A stretch of 6,067 nucleotides of DNA from an uncultured Cytophagaceae bacterium (GCA_937899305.1 CALDJV010000941.1:1-6067); one strand, 5' to 3'; shown: positions 1-5,769, numbered from the stretch's first letter. The notes: a model not told the origin generated them from the sequence alone. Program-made: numbers and translations.

Positions 1-1
1 A

Positions 2-820
2 CAAAAAGAGGGGAGAGCAATTATCTGGCACACTGGAGGTAATAATTATTTTATGAATTATATGGGTTTTTATCCGGACAAAGACTTGATGATTTTTGTG
101 GGGTGCAATACTGGACAAGATCCCACGCCCTATGCAAATAAGATGGATGAAATCATGCATGGAGAATTCAAAGCAATGGATGCCTCTCTTGCCAAACAAT
201 ATACTGGTAACTATCAACTACCTTCAGGCCAAAAGTTTCAAGTCCGTTTCAATGCCAATAATCAGTTGGTAATACAAATTAACCGGCCAGAATTGTATGC
301 AACATTTTTGGGAACAGGCAAAGAGGATAAAAAAAAGGCTCAAAATTATGACAATAAAACGAGGGAAATGATTACTCCATTGCTCAAACAAGATTATGCC
401 GCTTATGCCAAATTAGAAAGCCAATATGTAGCGAATTCCTCTGCCGCAGAGATTGAACAAGGGGTAAAAGAGGACTTTGGTAGAATGATGCAAACAATGG
501 GCAAACCTCAATCCATCAAAGTGTTGGGGAGCGTGGCTCGTCAAGGGGGTAAATATTACTTGACTGGTTCTCGAATTACTTTCGCGAAAGCCGGCACGCG
601 AACGAATATGTACTTTTTTTATTACTGGAATGGTAAAAGTTTGGTTGATATTGATAGTCGTTCGGAAGATGCTATGATAAAACGATTTGATCAGCAAGAG
701 GGAAAAAAATTCTTTGCCAGAAGTAATCAACTCGCAATTGAACTCATCACTAAAGAGGGGACACCAGCTATTAAAGTAGGTAATGACTTGATTTTGAGGA
801 AATTAGAAGGGCTAAAATAA
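2..820 (+). CDS. Serine hydrolase of the beta-lactamase/penicillin-binding fold (class C-like), 3' part only
   Basis: The reading frame is open from the left edge, so the true start lies upstream and the ATG at 53 is internal; 272 residues are visible. Residues 9-13 of the visible part read WHTGG, which fits the third active-site motif (KTG box, often HTG or HSG) of class C beta-lactamase-like serine hydrolases. It is followed by a strand and the phrase GFYPDKDLMIFVGCNTG, typical of the last core strands. The serine (SxxK) and Tyr motifs must lie outside the window. From about residue 60 there is a C-terminal extension: a YTGNYQLPSG segment, as in the lipocalin-like tails of such proteins, then a Lys-rich helix and a second beta-rich part with KYYLTGSRITF. 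Family members include esterases, peptidases and penicillin-binding proteins, so the substrate cannot be named. Secretion cannot be judged without the N-terminus. The gene converges on the amylase gene. The fold is a fairly safe call; the function is open. Confidence 0.75.
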   Translation, partial: QKEGRAIIWHTGGNNYFMNYMGFYPDKDLMIFVGCNTGQDPTPYANKMDEIMHGEFKAMDASLAKQYTGNYQLPSGQKFQVRFNANNQLVIQINRPELYATFLGTGKEDKKKAQNYDNKTREMITPLLKQDYAAYAKLESQYVANSSAAEIEQGVKEDFGRMMQTMGKPQSIKVLGSVARQGGKYYLTGSRITFAKAGTRTNMYFFYYWNGKSLVDIDSRSEDAMIKRFDQQEGKKFFARSNQLAIELITKEGTPAIKVGNDLILRKLEGLK

Positions 821-852
821 CCTAATGAGTTTAAGAAGGTACCCCTTACAAC

Positions 853-885
853 AAAAAAGGCCCAGAATAATTACTCTGGGCTTTT
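853..885. terminator. Bidirectional intrinsic terminator between convergent genes
   Basis: A perfect 7-bp stem, GCCCAGA (860-866) pairing with TCTGGGC (875-881), closes an 8-base loop. It is flanked by A6 on the left (853-858) and T4 on the right (882-885), and the flanks pair to lengthen the stem. Read rightwards it ends the hydrolase gene (stop at 820). Read leftwards, with the stronger T6 tract, it ends the amylase gene (stop at 969-971). Confidence 0.85.
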
Positions 886-968
886 GCATAGTTTACATAT
901 TTATAAGCAAAAATTATTTGTCTGAATATTTGGATGTTTTGAACCGCCAAAAAGTTTGAACCTCTTGC

Positions 969-3257
969 TTATTTTTTCACGAGTTGTTCATCATAAGTAC
1001 GACTATTATGATGCACCTTAACCAAATAAGTACCCGCAGGTAAATGAGCAATATCCATTTCTACTTGAATTTTACGGCTAAACTTTTGTTGCAATACCGT
1101 CCTGCCTTGTAAATCCATTACTTGAATCTGGCTGTCACCAGCCGCAGCCTCTTTTAATTTTAGGGTGATTTTTCCTTTGGTAGGGTTTGGAAACACTTTC
1201 AGAAATTGGGGAGCGTTTAAGTCTGATTTCTTTATAGTAGTAGCAGTTTGAGTAGTACGGGCGTTGGCTTCCAACGGAATTACAGACGCCTCTCCTTGTA
1301 CCCACACACTATAGCTTCGAGGCGGTAAATCAATGTAAATACGGTTTTGCCCATCTACCACTGCATAAGGAAAGGCCGAACGTCCCAATACATCAGTAAA
1401 GCGAGTTCCTTGGGCCATCGGTTTTATCTGGTGGTCTACTCGTAAAGGTTGCCCCGAAAAGTTAATGGCCACGATTACTTCTTTGCCTGCGGTTCCCCCA
1501 CTCAATTGATACATCATAGTTGCATTGGCGCTGCCCGAAAAATAGGTGACATTGCCATAAGGCGACCCAAAACGATTGAGATAATCTACCCCAGTAGAGC
1601 CAAATATGTAATCTTTATGAGCCTTGATCAATTGATTGATCTCCTTTTTCATCGGAGCTACTCCGGTAGGGTGGTAGTTGAATTTGGCTGGTTGATAACC
1701 ATAATAATCGGGGTAAAAAATGGTGGGAACACCTAATTGATTATTGGTTAAAATAAAAGCGTAGGCCAAAATTGGATCGTTCTTGATGAGCATATCAAAA
1801 GCCGTAGCATTTGGGTCAATTTGTCGGCGGAAATCGTGGTTATTGGCAAAAGTGACAATGTTGAACCCACTCAATCCTTTAGCTCGCAAATTTTCATTGA
1901 ATAGATTACGCACATCATATCCAAATTGGTCACAAGCCAAGCGTAAGTTATCTCTTAACAAGAAGTCGAAAATTCGCGGCTGAATGGCACTTTTGGTGTC
2001 ACTATCCATGCTGTTTAACACATTGTTTACCCAGCCAATCAGCTCACTGGGATTGGTACCATACCATTCGCCCACTACCATTCCCGGATCAATGCCATTG
2101 TCGTGTAAATTGTCGAGCAAATCTCCCACAAAATTAGGGGTAAAGTGTTTGATGGCGTCCATTCTAAGCCCCCGAATGCCCGTATTTTGCCAACTCCATT
2201 TTGTCCAGTCAAAGAGGGTTTGACGGGTAGAAAATGCAAATTGGTCGTAATCATAAAAGAAAAGCATCGCATCCCAATCTCCACCCAAGTTAGTAGGAGT
2301 TCCGTTAGGTTTAAAATTGGTCCAATTCATACCGCCCTGCCCACTGGGTAAGCTTGTAAAATCGGTAAAGGTCTGATAACCCACTTCATTGACAATATCT
2401 TGGTTGCGAGGGCCACTCCAAACTCCATAAATATAATGGTCGCTATAGTCACCGTTGGGGTTATTGAGTTTGATAAATAAAGTGTCTCCTTGAGCATTGA
2501 AATCCCCTGCATTGATTGTAATGGCAAATTCATCGGCCTGACAACCCCAAGCATCGATTTTGGCAATCAAGTCCCGGCCAAGCTGCAAAGCATTGGCGTT
2601 ACCAGTTCCTGAACAGTTGTTTTCCACCTCGTTGAGGGGCGATAATGTGCTTGGCCCTACAACATTGGTTTGCATATTGACAATGTAGGTTTTGTTATGA
2701 AAGCGAGCATTGCCTGTTTTAGAGGCTATTTTGAAGTAATAAGTACCTGCTCCATTTCCCGAACTACCCCCTAAGGGCAAATAACAACGGAAACGATCAG
2801 AAGGGAATGGATTGTTGCTGCCAGGATTGTTATAATTTTTAATGTAGTTGGCTACTGCCGGGTTATCTTCTGGTTTTCCGCCATCACGATGATTATAAAT
2901 CATATCACCAACCGGCTTGATGCCGTTTTGTTGCAGCGCATTGATCATGGCATCAAATTCGGCTCGGGTTCCCAGTCCAGTAGGGCCTTGGCCAAACTCC
3001 CCCAAATCGTATAAATCTTTAGGATCATAACCATTGCTGCCATTCCCGAAACTCGCTCTTACATGGGGAGGAATCCATAAATAATTGATGCCTGCGGCAC
3101 CTAGTTCAGCAGCTTTGAGCCGGAGCGTATCTGCCCATTTATAACCATCGGCAGTTTTGGGGTAGTCCCAATACCAACCTTGCATCATGATGTCCTGTGT
3201 TTTTACTTCGGTAAAAGCCAACAGGCACAAAAGCGTTGCCATCAACTTTAGTCTCAT
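969..3257 (-). CDS. Secreted GH13 alpha-amylase with type IX secretion sorting domain
   Basis: A 762-residue endo-acting alpha-1,4-glucan hydrolase for starch or glycogen, expected outside the cell or on its surface. Residues 1-20 form a signal peptide. The GH13 barrel begins at IMMQGWYWDYP (23-33). Region I is DMIYNHR (118-124); the nucleophile Asp367 lies in GLRMDAIKH, the acid/base Glu397 in VVGEW, and His474-Asp475 in FANNHD, so the catalytic set is complete. By eye it is nearest the liquefying amylases of the GH13_5/6/7 type (WIPP, GYDPKDLYDLGEF); the subfamily is not certain. His123 to Asp367 spans 244 residues, roughly twice the spacing in Bacillus liquefying amylases as I recall it, owing to a Gly/Asn-rich, beta-looking insertion at about 160-290. 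A domain C-like region ends near 655 and a Thr-rich linker follows. Residues 685-762 are a T9SS type A tail, with VFPNPTKGKITL, a LPAGTYLVKV strand and a basic end. The start at 3257 gives a good signal peptide; no clear Shine-Dalgarno sequence precedes it. Two operator-like sites lie upstream. Confidence 0.93.
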   Translation of the reverse strand: MRLKLMATLLCLLAFTEVKTQDIMMQGWYWDYPKTADGYKWADTLRLKAAELGAAGINYLWIPPHVRASFGNGSNGYDPKDLYDLGEFGQGPTGLGTRAEFDAMINALQQNGIKPVGDMIYNHRDGGKPEDNPAVANYIKNYNNPGSNNPFPSDRFRCYLPLGGSSGNGAGTYYFKIASKTGNARFHNKTYIVNMQTNVVGPSTLSPLNEVENNCSGTGNANALQLGRDLIAKIDAWGCQADEFAITINAGDFNAQGDTLFIKLNNPNGDYSDHYIYGVWSGPRNQDIVNEVGYQTFTDFTSLPSGQGGMNWTNFKPNGTPTNLGGDWDAMLFFYDYDQFAFSTRQTLFDWTKWSWQNTGIRGLRMDAIKHFTPNFVGDLLDNLHDNGIDPGMVVGEWYGTNPSELIGWVNNVLNSMDSDTKSAIQPRIFDFLLRDNLRLACDQFGYDVRNLFNENLRAKGLSGFNIVTFANNHDFRRQIDPNATAFDMLIKNDPILAYAFILTNNQLGVPTIFYPDYYGYQPAKFNYHPTGVAPMKKEINQLIKAHKDYIFGSTGVDYLNRFGSPYGNVTYFSGSANATMMYQLSGGTAGKEVIVAINFSGQPLRVDHQIKPMAQGTRFTDVLGRSAFPYAVVDGQNRIYIDLPPRSYSVWVQGEASVIPLEANARTTQTATTIKKSDLNAPQFLKVFPNPTKGKITLKLKEAAAGDSQIQVMDLQGRTVLQQKFSRKIQVEMDIAHLPAGTYLVKVHHNSRTYDEQLVKK

Positions 3258-3290
3258 AAAATTGTGATTTTACTGTGTGATAAAATGGTA

Positions 3291-3315
3291 AGTAATCCGG
3301 AAAAGATAGATTACT
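3291..3315. promoter_or_regulatory. Inverted repeat in the amylase leader
   Basis: AGTAATC (3291-3297) and GATTACT (3309-3315) are perfect 7-bp arms around an 11-base centre, 34-58 bases upstream of the amylase start codon. It could be a leader hairpin or an operator half-site pair. The arms are short and the surroundings AT-rich, so chance is possible. Confidence 0.25.
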
Positions 3316-3397
3316 GAGAAATAAGCCATGATCACTTTCTCCAGCCTAACCTTATCCTTTTATTTTAGATGAGAACAATGTATTTTGATTGCTTATA

Positions 3398-3411
3398 TGT
3401 AAGCGCTTATC
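3398..3411. promoter_or_regulatory. LacI-family/cre-like operator, site 1
   Basis: TGTAAGCGCTTATC matches 12 of 14 positions of the perfect palindrome TGTAAGCGCTTACA. It has the central CpG and TGTAA half-sites typical of LacI/CcpA-family operators. The core TAAGCGCTTA (3400-3409) is a perfect 10-bp palindrome in otherwise AT-rich sequence. A further half-site, GCTTA, lies at 3391-3395. The centre is about 147 bases upstream of the amylase start, on the divergent spacer. Binding by a LacI-type sugar-responsive regulator is inference; no such gene is in the window. Confidence 0.55.
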
Positions 3412-3518
3412 GATGATTGGTATGCTGGTGAAGGATTGGCTCAATAAAATTGTATTTAATCAATAAAAAGTCAGTAAAATAGTTGTTTTTAGGTTAAAAT
3501 TCAACGAAAACTTACAGT

Positions 3519-3532
3519 TGGATGCGCTTACA
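3519..3532. promoter_or_regulatory. LacI-family/cre-like operator, site 2
   Basis: Read on the - strand this is TGTAAGCGCATCCA, again 12 of 14 positions of the ideal palindrome TGTAAGCGCTTACA; one half is perfect through the central CG. Its TGTAAG half-site is repeated in the same orientation 16 bases away, since CTTACAGT occurs at both 3511-3518 and 3527-3534. The centre is about 121 bases from that of site 1 and 268 bases from the amylase start, so the pair could act together by looping. Confidence 0.45.
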
Positions 3533-3541
3533 GTGAATTTA

Positions 3542-3691
3542 TTTATTTTCAAAATTATAGGGCTTTTGTGAATGACGCTACCACTTTTTTGTTAAAAATT
3601 AACTCTATATTGAATTACTGTAAAGAAAAAAGAAATTATTGAGTCAAAATGATGATTAGAAAGATAGATAGAGTTACATTTTGAAAATAAA
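3542..3691. repeat. Nested inverted repeats in AT-rich spacer
   Basis: The outer arms are 14 bp and perfect: TTTATTTTCAAAAT (3542-3555) against ATTTTGAAAATAAA (3678-3691). Inside them, TAACTCTAT (3600-3608) is perfectly inverted at 3668-3676 as ATAGAGTTA. The two sets are nested but not symmetric (44 bases between the left arms, one base between the right arms), so they would form a hairpin with a large bulge. The span lies between the operator sites and the rightward genes. Function unknown. Confidence 0.5.
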
Positions 3692-3746
3692 AATTACTCT
3701 ATATTTATTTAAATATTTTAATAATAAATTTATTTATTCAATATAG
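3600..3746. repeat. Recurring (T/A)ACTCTAT(ATT) motif cluster
   Basis: The motif occurs as TAACTCTATATT at 3600-3611, inverted as ATAGAGTTA at 3668-3676, and again as TTACTCTATATT at 3694-3705. The 10-base string ACTCTATATT is exact in the two direct copies. In addition CTATATTGAAT (3605-3615) has a perfect 11-bp inverted partner, ATTCAATATAG, at 3736-3746. The arrangement could be a set of regulator sites for the rightward operon, or simple AT-rich drift. Confidence 0.4.
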
Positions 3747-3974
3747 TGGTATTTATTACTGGGTTGCTTAGCCTCATTTGAGCTATAGGTATGGCATTGA
3801 GAGCAAACTTTGAGAGACCCTCCATGTAGTGGATGATGTACTCCTTAGGATGAATATAGATAGGGCAAAAAGCAAGGTCATCGTGAAACGATTTCTGAAT
3901 TCATCAAAGTTTTCGAAAAGTACTGAGCAACCATTTGAATACCTTACTTGTACTATTGTCGTATCTGTCACGAA
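3730..3974 (-). pseudogene. Possible frameshifted remnant of an unidentified gene
   Basis: Two overlapping - strand frames look coding-like when joined. The first, open over 3783-3974, gives TIVQVRYSNGCSVLFENFDE before about 3900. The second, open from 3900 down to the stop at 3730-3732, continues with SFHDDLAFCPIYIHPKEYII and then HYMEGLSKFALNAIPIAQMR. A single frameshift near 3885-3905 would fuse them. The mix of aromatic, acidic and helix-forming residues is less random-looking than most spacer translations, and the stretch is less AT-rich than the bases beside it. There is no good start codon, only a GTG at 3971, and I do not recognise the family. It may equally be chance. Confidence 0.25.
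3764..3793 (+). promoter_or_regulatory. Candidate Bacteroidota-type promoter for the barrel/YceI operon
   Basis: TTG (3764-3766), exactly 19 bases, then TAGGTATG (3786-3793) fits the Bacteroidota pattern TTG-N19-TAnnTTTG with one mismatch in the -7 element. Transcription would begin near 3800 and leave a leader of about 200 bases before the start at 4003. The leader contains a small hairpin (3880-3892, ATCGT/ACGAT) and the palindrome TTTTCGAAAA (3910-3919). The call competes with the possible gene remnant on the opposite strand. Confidence 0.35.
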
Positions 3975-4002
3975 TCACAATTAGAGATTAAATTAAATAT
4001 TT

Positions 4003-4905
4003 ATGCGTCGTATTCAGAATCTAATATTACCATTTGTACTCCTATTGTTGTTATGGAGCCCTCACCAATTGATGGCTCAAGATGATTTAGATGATCTTCT
4101 GGACAAATCTACCAAGCCCACGGTTCAATATGTAGAAGCAGCATTTAAAGACATTCGAGTAGTCAACTTACATTCTACCGAAACTGTTGCTCCTCGTGAA
4201 TTGGTTTTTAGAATATCTCACCGTTTTGGAACCCTCAATTCGGGTGGGGTAAACCTCTGGGGGTTAGACAATTCGGTAGTACGTTTATCGTTGGAATATG
4301 GCTTACATGATCGTTTAATGATTGGAGTGGGGCGTACCAGCAATACCAAAGACTACGATTTTTTTGCCAAAGCAAAAATTTTACGCCAGTCTACCGGAGG
4401 GCGTAACATGCCCGTTTCTTTGCTTTATGTAGCCAGTGGAGTCATTAATGGACAAGAGGACCCGGTTACTTTTAAAAGAACAACTGCCCAAAGGATGTCT
4501 TTTACTCACCAATTGATCTTAGGGCGTAAATTCAACGACCGACTTTCACTGGAAATAGTGCCTACTTATGTGCATCGCAATCTGGTAGAGACTCGCGAAG
4601 ACCTGAATGACATGCTGGCATTGGGGTTAGCGGGACGTTTCAAACTGAACAATCGCTTAGCCATCAATGCCGAATATATTATGAGAAATCCGCCTTCGGA
4701 TGCGGCCCAACGTGCCCGTTTTGATACTTTTCAGGATTCTTTTTCTCTAGGATTAGACATAGAAACCGGGGGCCACGTGTTCTCCTTGCACGTGACCAAC
4801 TCTTTGTCAATGATAGAAAAAGGTTTTGTTACTGAGACCATAGAGTCTTGGGAAAAAGGTGGGATTCACTTTGGGTTCAATATCAGCCGGGTGTTCTCCC
4901 TTTAA
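4003..4905 (+). CDS. DUF5777-type outer-membrane beta-barrel protein
   Basis: A 300-residue exported protein. Residues 1-25 are a signal peptide (basic MRR, a Leu-rich core, cleavage at LMA before QDD), followed by a very acidic start (DDLDDLLD, 27-34). From about residue 65 it alternates polar and hydrophobic residues in strands such as RELVFRISHRFG (65-76), VVRLSLEYGLHDRLMIGVG (92-110) and LSLEIVPTYVHR (181-192), ending in a strand, GGIHFGFNISRVF. This fits an outer-membrane barrel of about 10-12 strands. The RISHRFG motif, RTSNTKDYDFFAKAK and the terminal pattern agree with my memory of the DUF5777 family, for which I know no defined function. The start follows an AT-rich leader with no Shine-Dalgarno sequence. 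A YceI gene follows after 51 bases on the same strand, a pairing I recall from other Bacteroidota, often with a cytochrome c-type gene; none is visible here. Confidence 0.8.
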   Translation: MRRIQNLILPFVLLLLLWSPHQLMAQDDLDDLLDKSTKPTVQYVEAAFKDIRVVNLHSTETVAPRELVFRISHRFGTLNSGGVNLWGLDNSVVRLSLEYGLHDRLMIGVGRTSNTKDYDFFAKAKILRQSTGGRNMPVSLLYVASGVINGQEDPVTFKRTTAQRMSFTHQLILGRKFNDRLSLEIVPTYVHRNLVETREDLNDMLALGLAGRFKLNNRLAINAEYIMRNPPSDAAQRARFDTFQDSFSLGLDIETGGHVFSLHVTNSLSMIEKGFVTETIESWEKGGIHFGFNISRVFSL

Positions 4906-4956
4906 AAAATCAATAGTTGCTTTATTCTTTATCAAAACATCTAATTCTATAAAAAC

Positions 4957-5517
4957 ATGAAATTTAATTCTCAGTTCATTGCTTTGCTTATCATGTCCGC
5001 AGTATTGTTTACTCAAAACATACAAGCACAAGGTAAATATACTTTACAAAAAAGCGAGATCGTTTTTGAATCCAAGACTCCCATAGAAACCATTCGGGCC
5101 GTGAATAACAATGCACAGGGTATTGTAGTAACGGGTAAGAACAAGTTTTTGGTAAGAGTACCCATTCAGGCCTTTAACTTCAAGCGTCGTTTGCAGCAAA
5201 CTCACTTCAACGAAAACTATATGGAAAGCGATAAGTACCCAAATGCAACTTATCGTGGAACCCTGGAAGGAAGCTATAACCTGAACAAAGATGGGGTATA
5301 CAAAGTAACCACCAAAGGTGATTTGACGATCCATGGTGTAAAAAAACCTCGTGTTGTACCTGCTACGATTACCGTAAAAAAAGGAGTAGCTACCCTGAGC
5401 ACCAATTTTCTGGTAAAACCAAAGGAGCATGGAGTTAAAATCCCAAAAATTGTAACCAAAAAAATTGCCGACGAAATCAATGTAAGCATCAAAGCAGAGC
5501 TTCAGGTGCGCAAGTAA
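4957..5517 (+). CDS. YceI-family secreted protein
   Basis: A 186-residue protein with a signal peptide (residues 1-24, cleavage at IQA before QGKY), so it should be periplasmic or surface exposed. The mature part is about 160 residues, the usual size of the YceI lipocalin-like barrel, which in characterised members holds a long isoprenoid such as a polyprenyl chain. Family features are the early strand YTLQKSEIVFESKTP (28-42), the central FNENYMESDKYPNATYRG (84-101) with the typical DKYPxAxY pattern, GDLTIHGVKKPR (121-132) matching the GxLTIHGVTK-like strand, and a last strand EINVSIKAEL. It lies 51 bases after the barrel gene with no terminator between them, so the two are probably co-transcribed, and it is followed by a strong hairpin. 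The ligand and its role with the barrel are not known. The match to the family is good. Confidence 0.9.
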   Translation: MKFNSQFIALLIMSAVLFTQNIQAQGKYTLQKSEIVFESKTPIETIRAVNNNAQGIVVTGKNKFLVRVPIQAFNFKRRLQQTHFNENYMESDKYPNATYRGTLEGSYNLNKDGVYKVTTKGDLTIHGVKKPRVVPATITVKKGVATLSTNFLVKPKEHGVKIPKIVTKKIADEINVSIKAELQVRK

Positions 5518-5526
5518 TGAGGGATG

Positions 5527-5575
5527 AGTTGGGGCACTTACTTCGTAGCCATCACGTGCTACGAGCCCCAACTTT
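5527..5575 (+). terminator. Long bulged hairpin after the YceI gene, probable terminator
   Basis: The outer stem AGTTGGGGC (5527-5535) pairs perfectly with GCCCCAACT (5565-5573). The inner stem TCGTAGC (5543-5549) pairs with GCTACGA (5558-5564), with a 7-base bulge on the left (5536-5542) and an 8-base loop. It begins nine bases after the YceI stop codon. The T tract is only three bases, so it may be a transcript-end stabiliser or a repeat-derived hairpin rather than a classic terminator. Confidence 0.55.
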
Positions 5576-5769
5576 AAATGGCTAAACCGAGCCTTGGCGA
5601 GCTCAGCAACGCTCATTGTTCTATTGTTCCGCCTTCGGCTTATTGTTACATTGTTAAATGGCTGCGCGAAGCGATGATTTTTCTCTTATTTTCGCAAATA
5701 TGATAATCATTCTATTGTTCCGCTTCGCTCATTGTTAAATGGCTAAGTGGTTGCGCGAGGCGATTATTA
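5574..5769. repeat. Degenerate direct-repeat units in a non-coding spacer
   Basis: TTAAATGGCT occurs at 5574, 5654 and 5735 (spacing 80 and 81). Longer exact direct repeats link the later copies: TTCTATTGTTCCGC at 5619-5632 and 5710-5723; ATTGTTAAATGGCT at 5650-5663 and 5731-5744; CGCTCATTGTT at 5610-5620 and 5726-5736; and TGCGCGARGCGAT (one difference) at 5663-5675 and 5752-5764. GCGAAGCG (5666-5673) is also inverted at 5721-5728. ATTGTT appears six times, twice as pairs 8 bases apart. No open frame of note crosses it. It looks like a dispersed intergenic repeat family present in two or three worn copies; the dispersal is inference. Confidence 0.7.

Larger units (their letters stand above)
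3258..4002. other. 745-base divergent spacer between the amylase and barrel genes
   Basis: No intact gene is supported here. About 3258-3420 is the amylase leader side. About 3430-3760 is extremely AT-rich and full of short inverted and direct repeats. About 3760-4002 is visibly less AT-rich and may hold a decayed gene as well as the promoter and leader of the rightward operon. The individual elements are listed separately. I found no tRNA-like or recognisable riboswitch structure. Confidence 0.8.

Noticed and set aside
413..730. Reverse-strand open frame inside the hydrolase gene
   Set aside because: Fully antisense to a well-supported coding frame, with no protein-like motifs or leader.
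1449..2566. Several + and - strand open frames of 66-95 codons within the amylase gene
   Set aside because: All lie over the intact GH13 frame with its motifs in order; none has a recognisable product.
3195..3257. Amylase as a lipoprotein through Cys11
   Set aside because: The residues before Cys11 (TLL) do not form a lipobox, and the T9SS tail gives a sufficient export and anchoring route.
3304..3311. Amylase -7 promoter element TATCTTTT (- strand)
   Set aside because: It differs from TAnnTTTG by one base, but no TTG lies at the right distance upstream.
3542..3691. Insertion sequence or MITE bounded by the 14-bp inverted repeats
   Set aside because: No target-site duplication seen at the ends (bases outside the arms do not match) and no transposase-like frame; kept only as a repeat.
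3783..3971. 62-codon - strand frame taken as an intact small membrane protein
   Set aside because: It begins with GTG and has no leader; the hydrophobic stretch arises after the point where the other frame looks more coding-like. A decayed gene is the better, still weak, reading.
4807..5031. 74-codon - strand frame across the barrel/YceI junction
   Set aside because: Overlaps the ends of two supported genes and resembles no family.
5044..5616. 190-codon - strand open frame over the YceI gene
   Set aside because: Antisense to the YceI frame, which has a signal peptide and family motifs; its translation shows no family features and it runs through the hairpin.
5574..5769. CRISPR array
   Set aside because: The repeats differ in length and offset, are not separated by unique spacers of constant size, and no cas gene is nearby.
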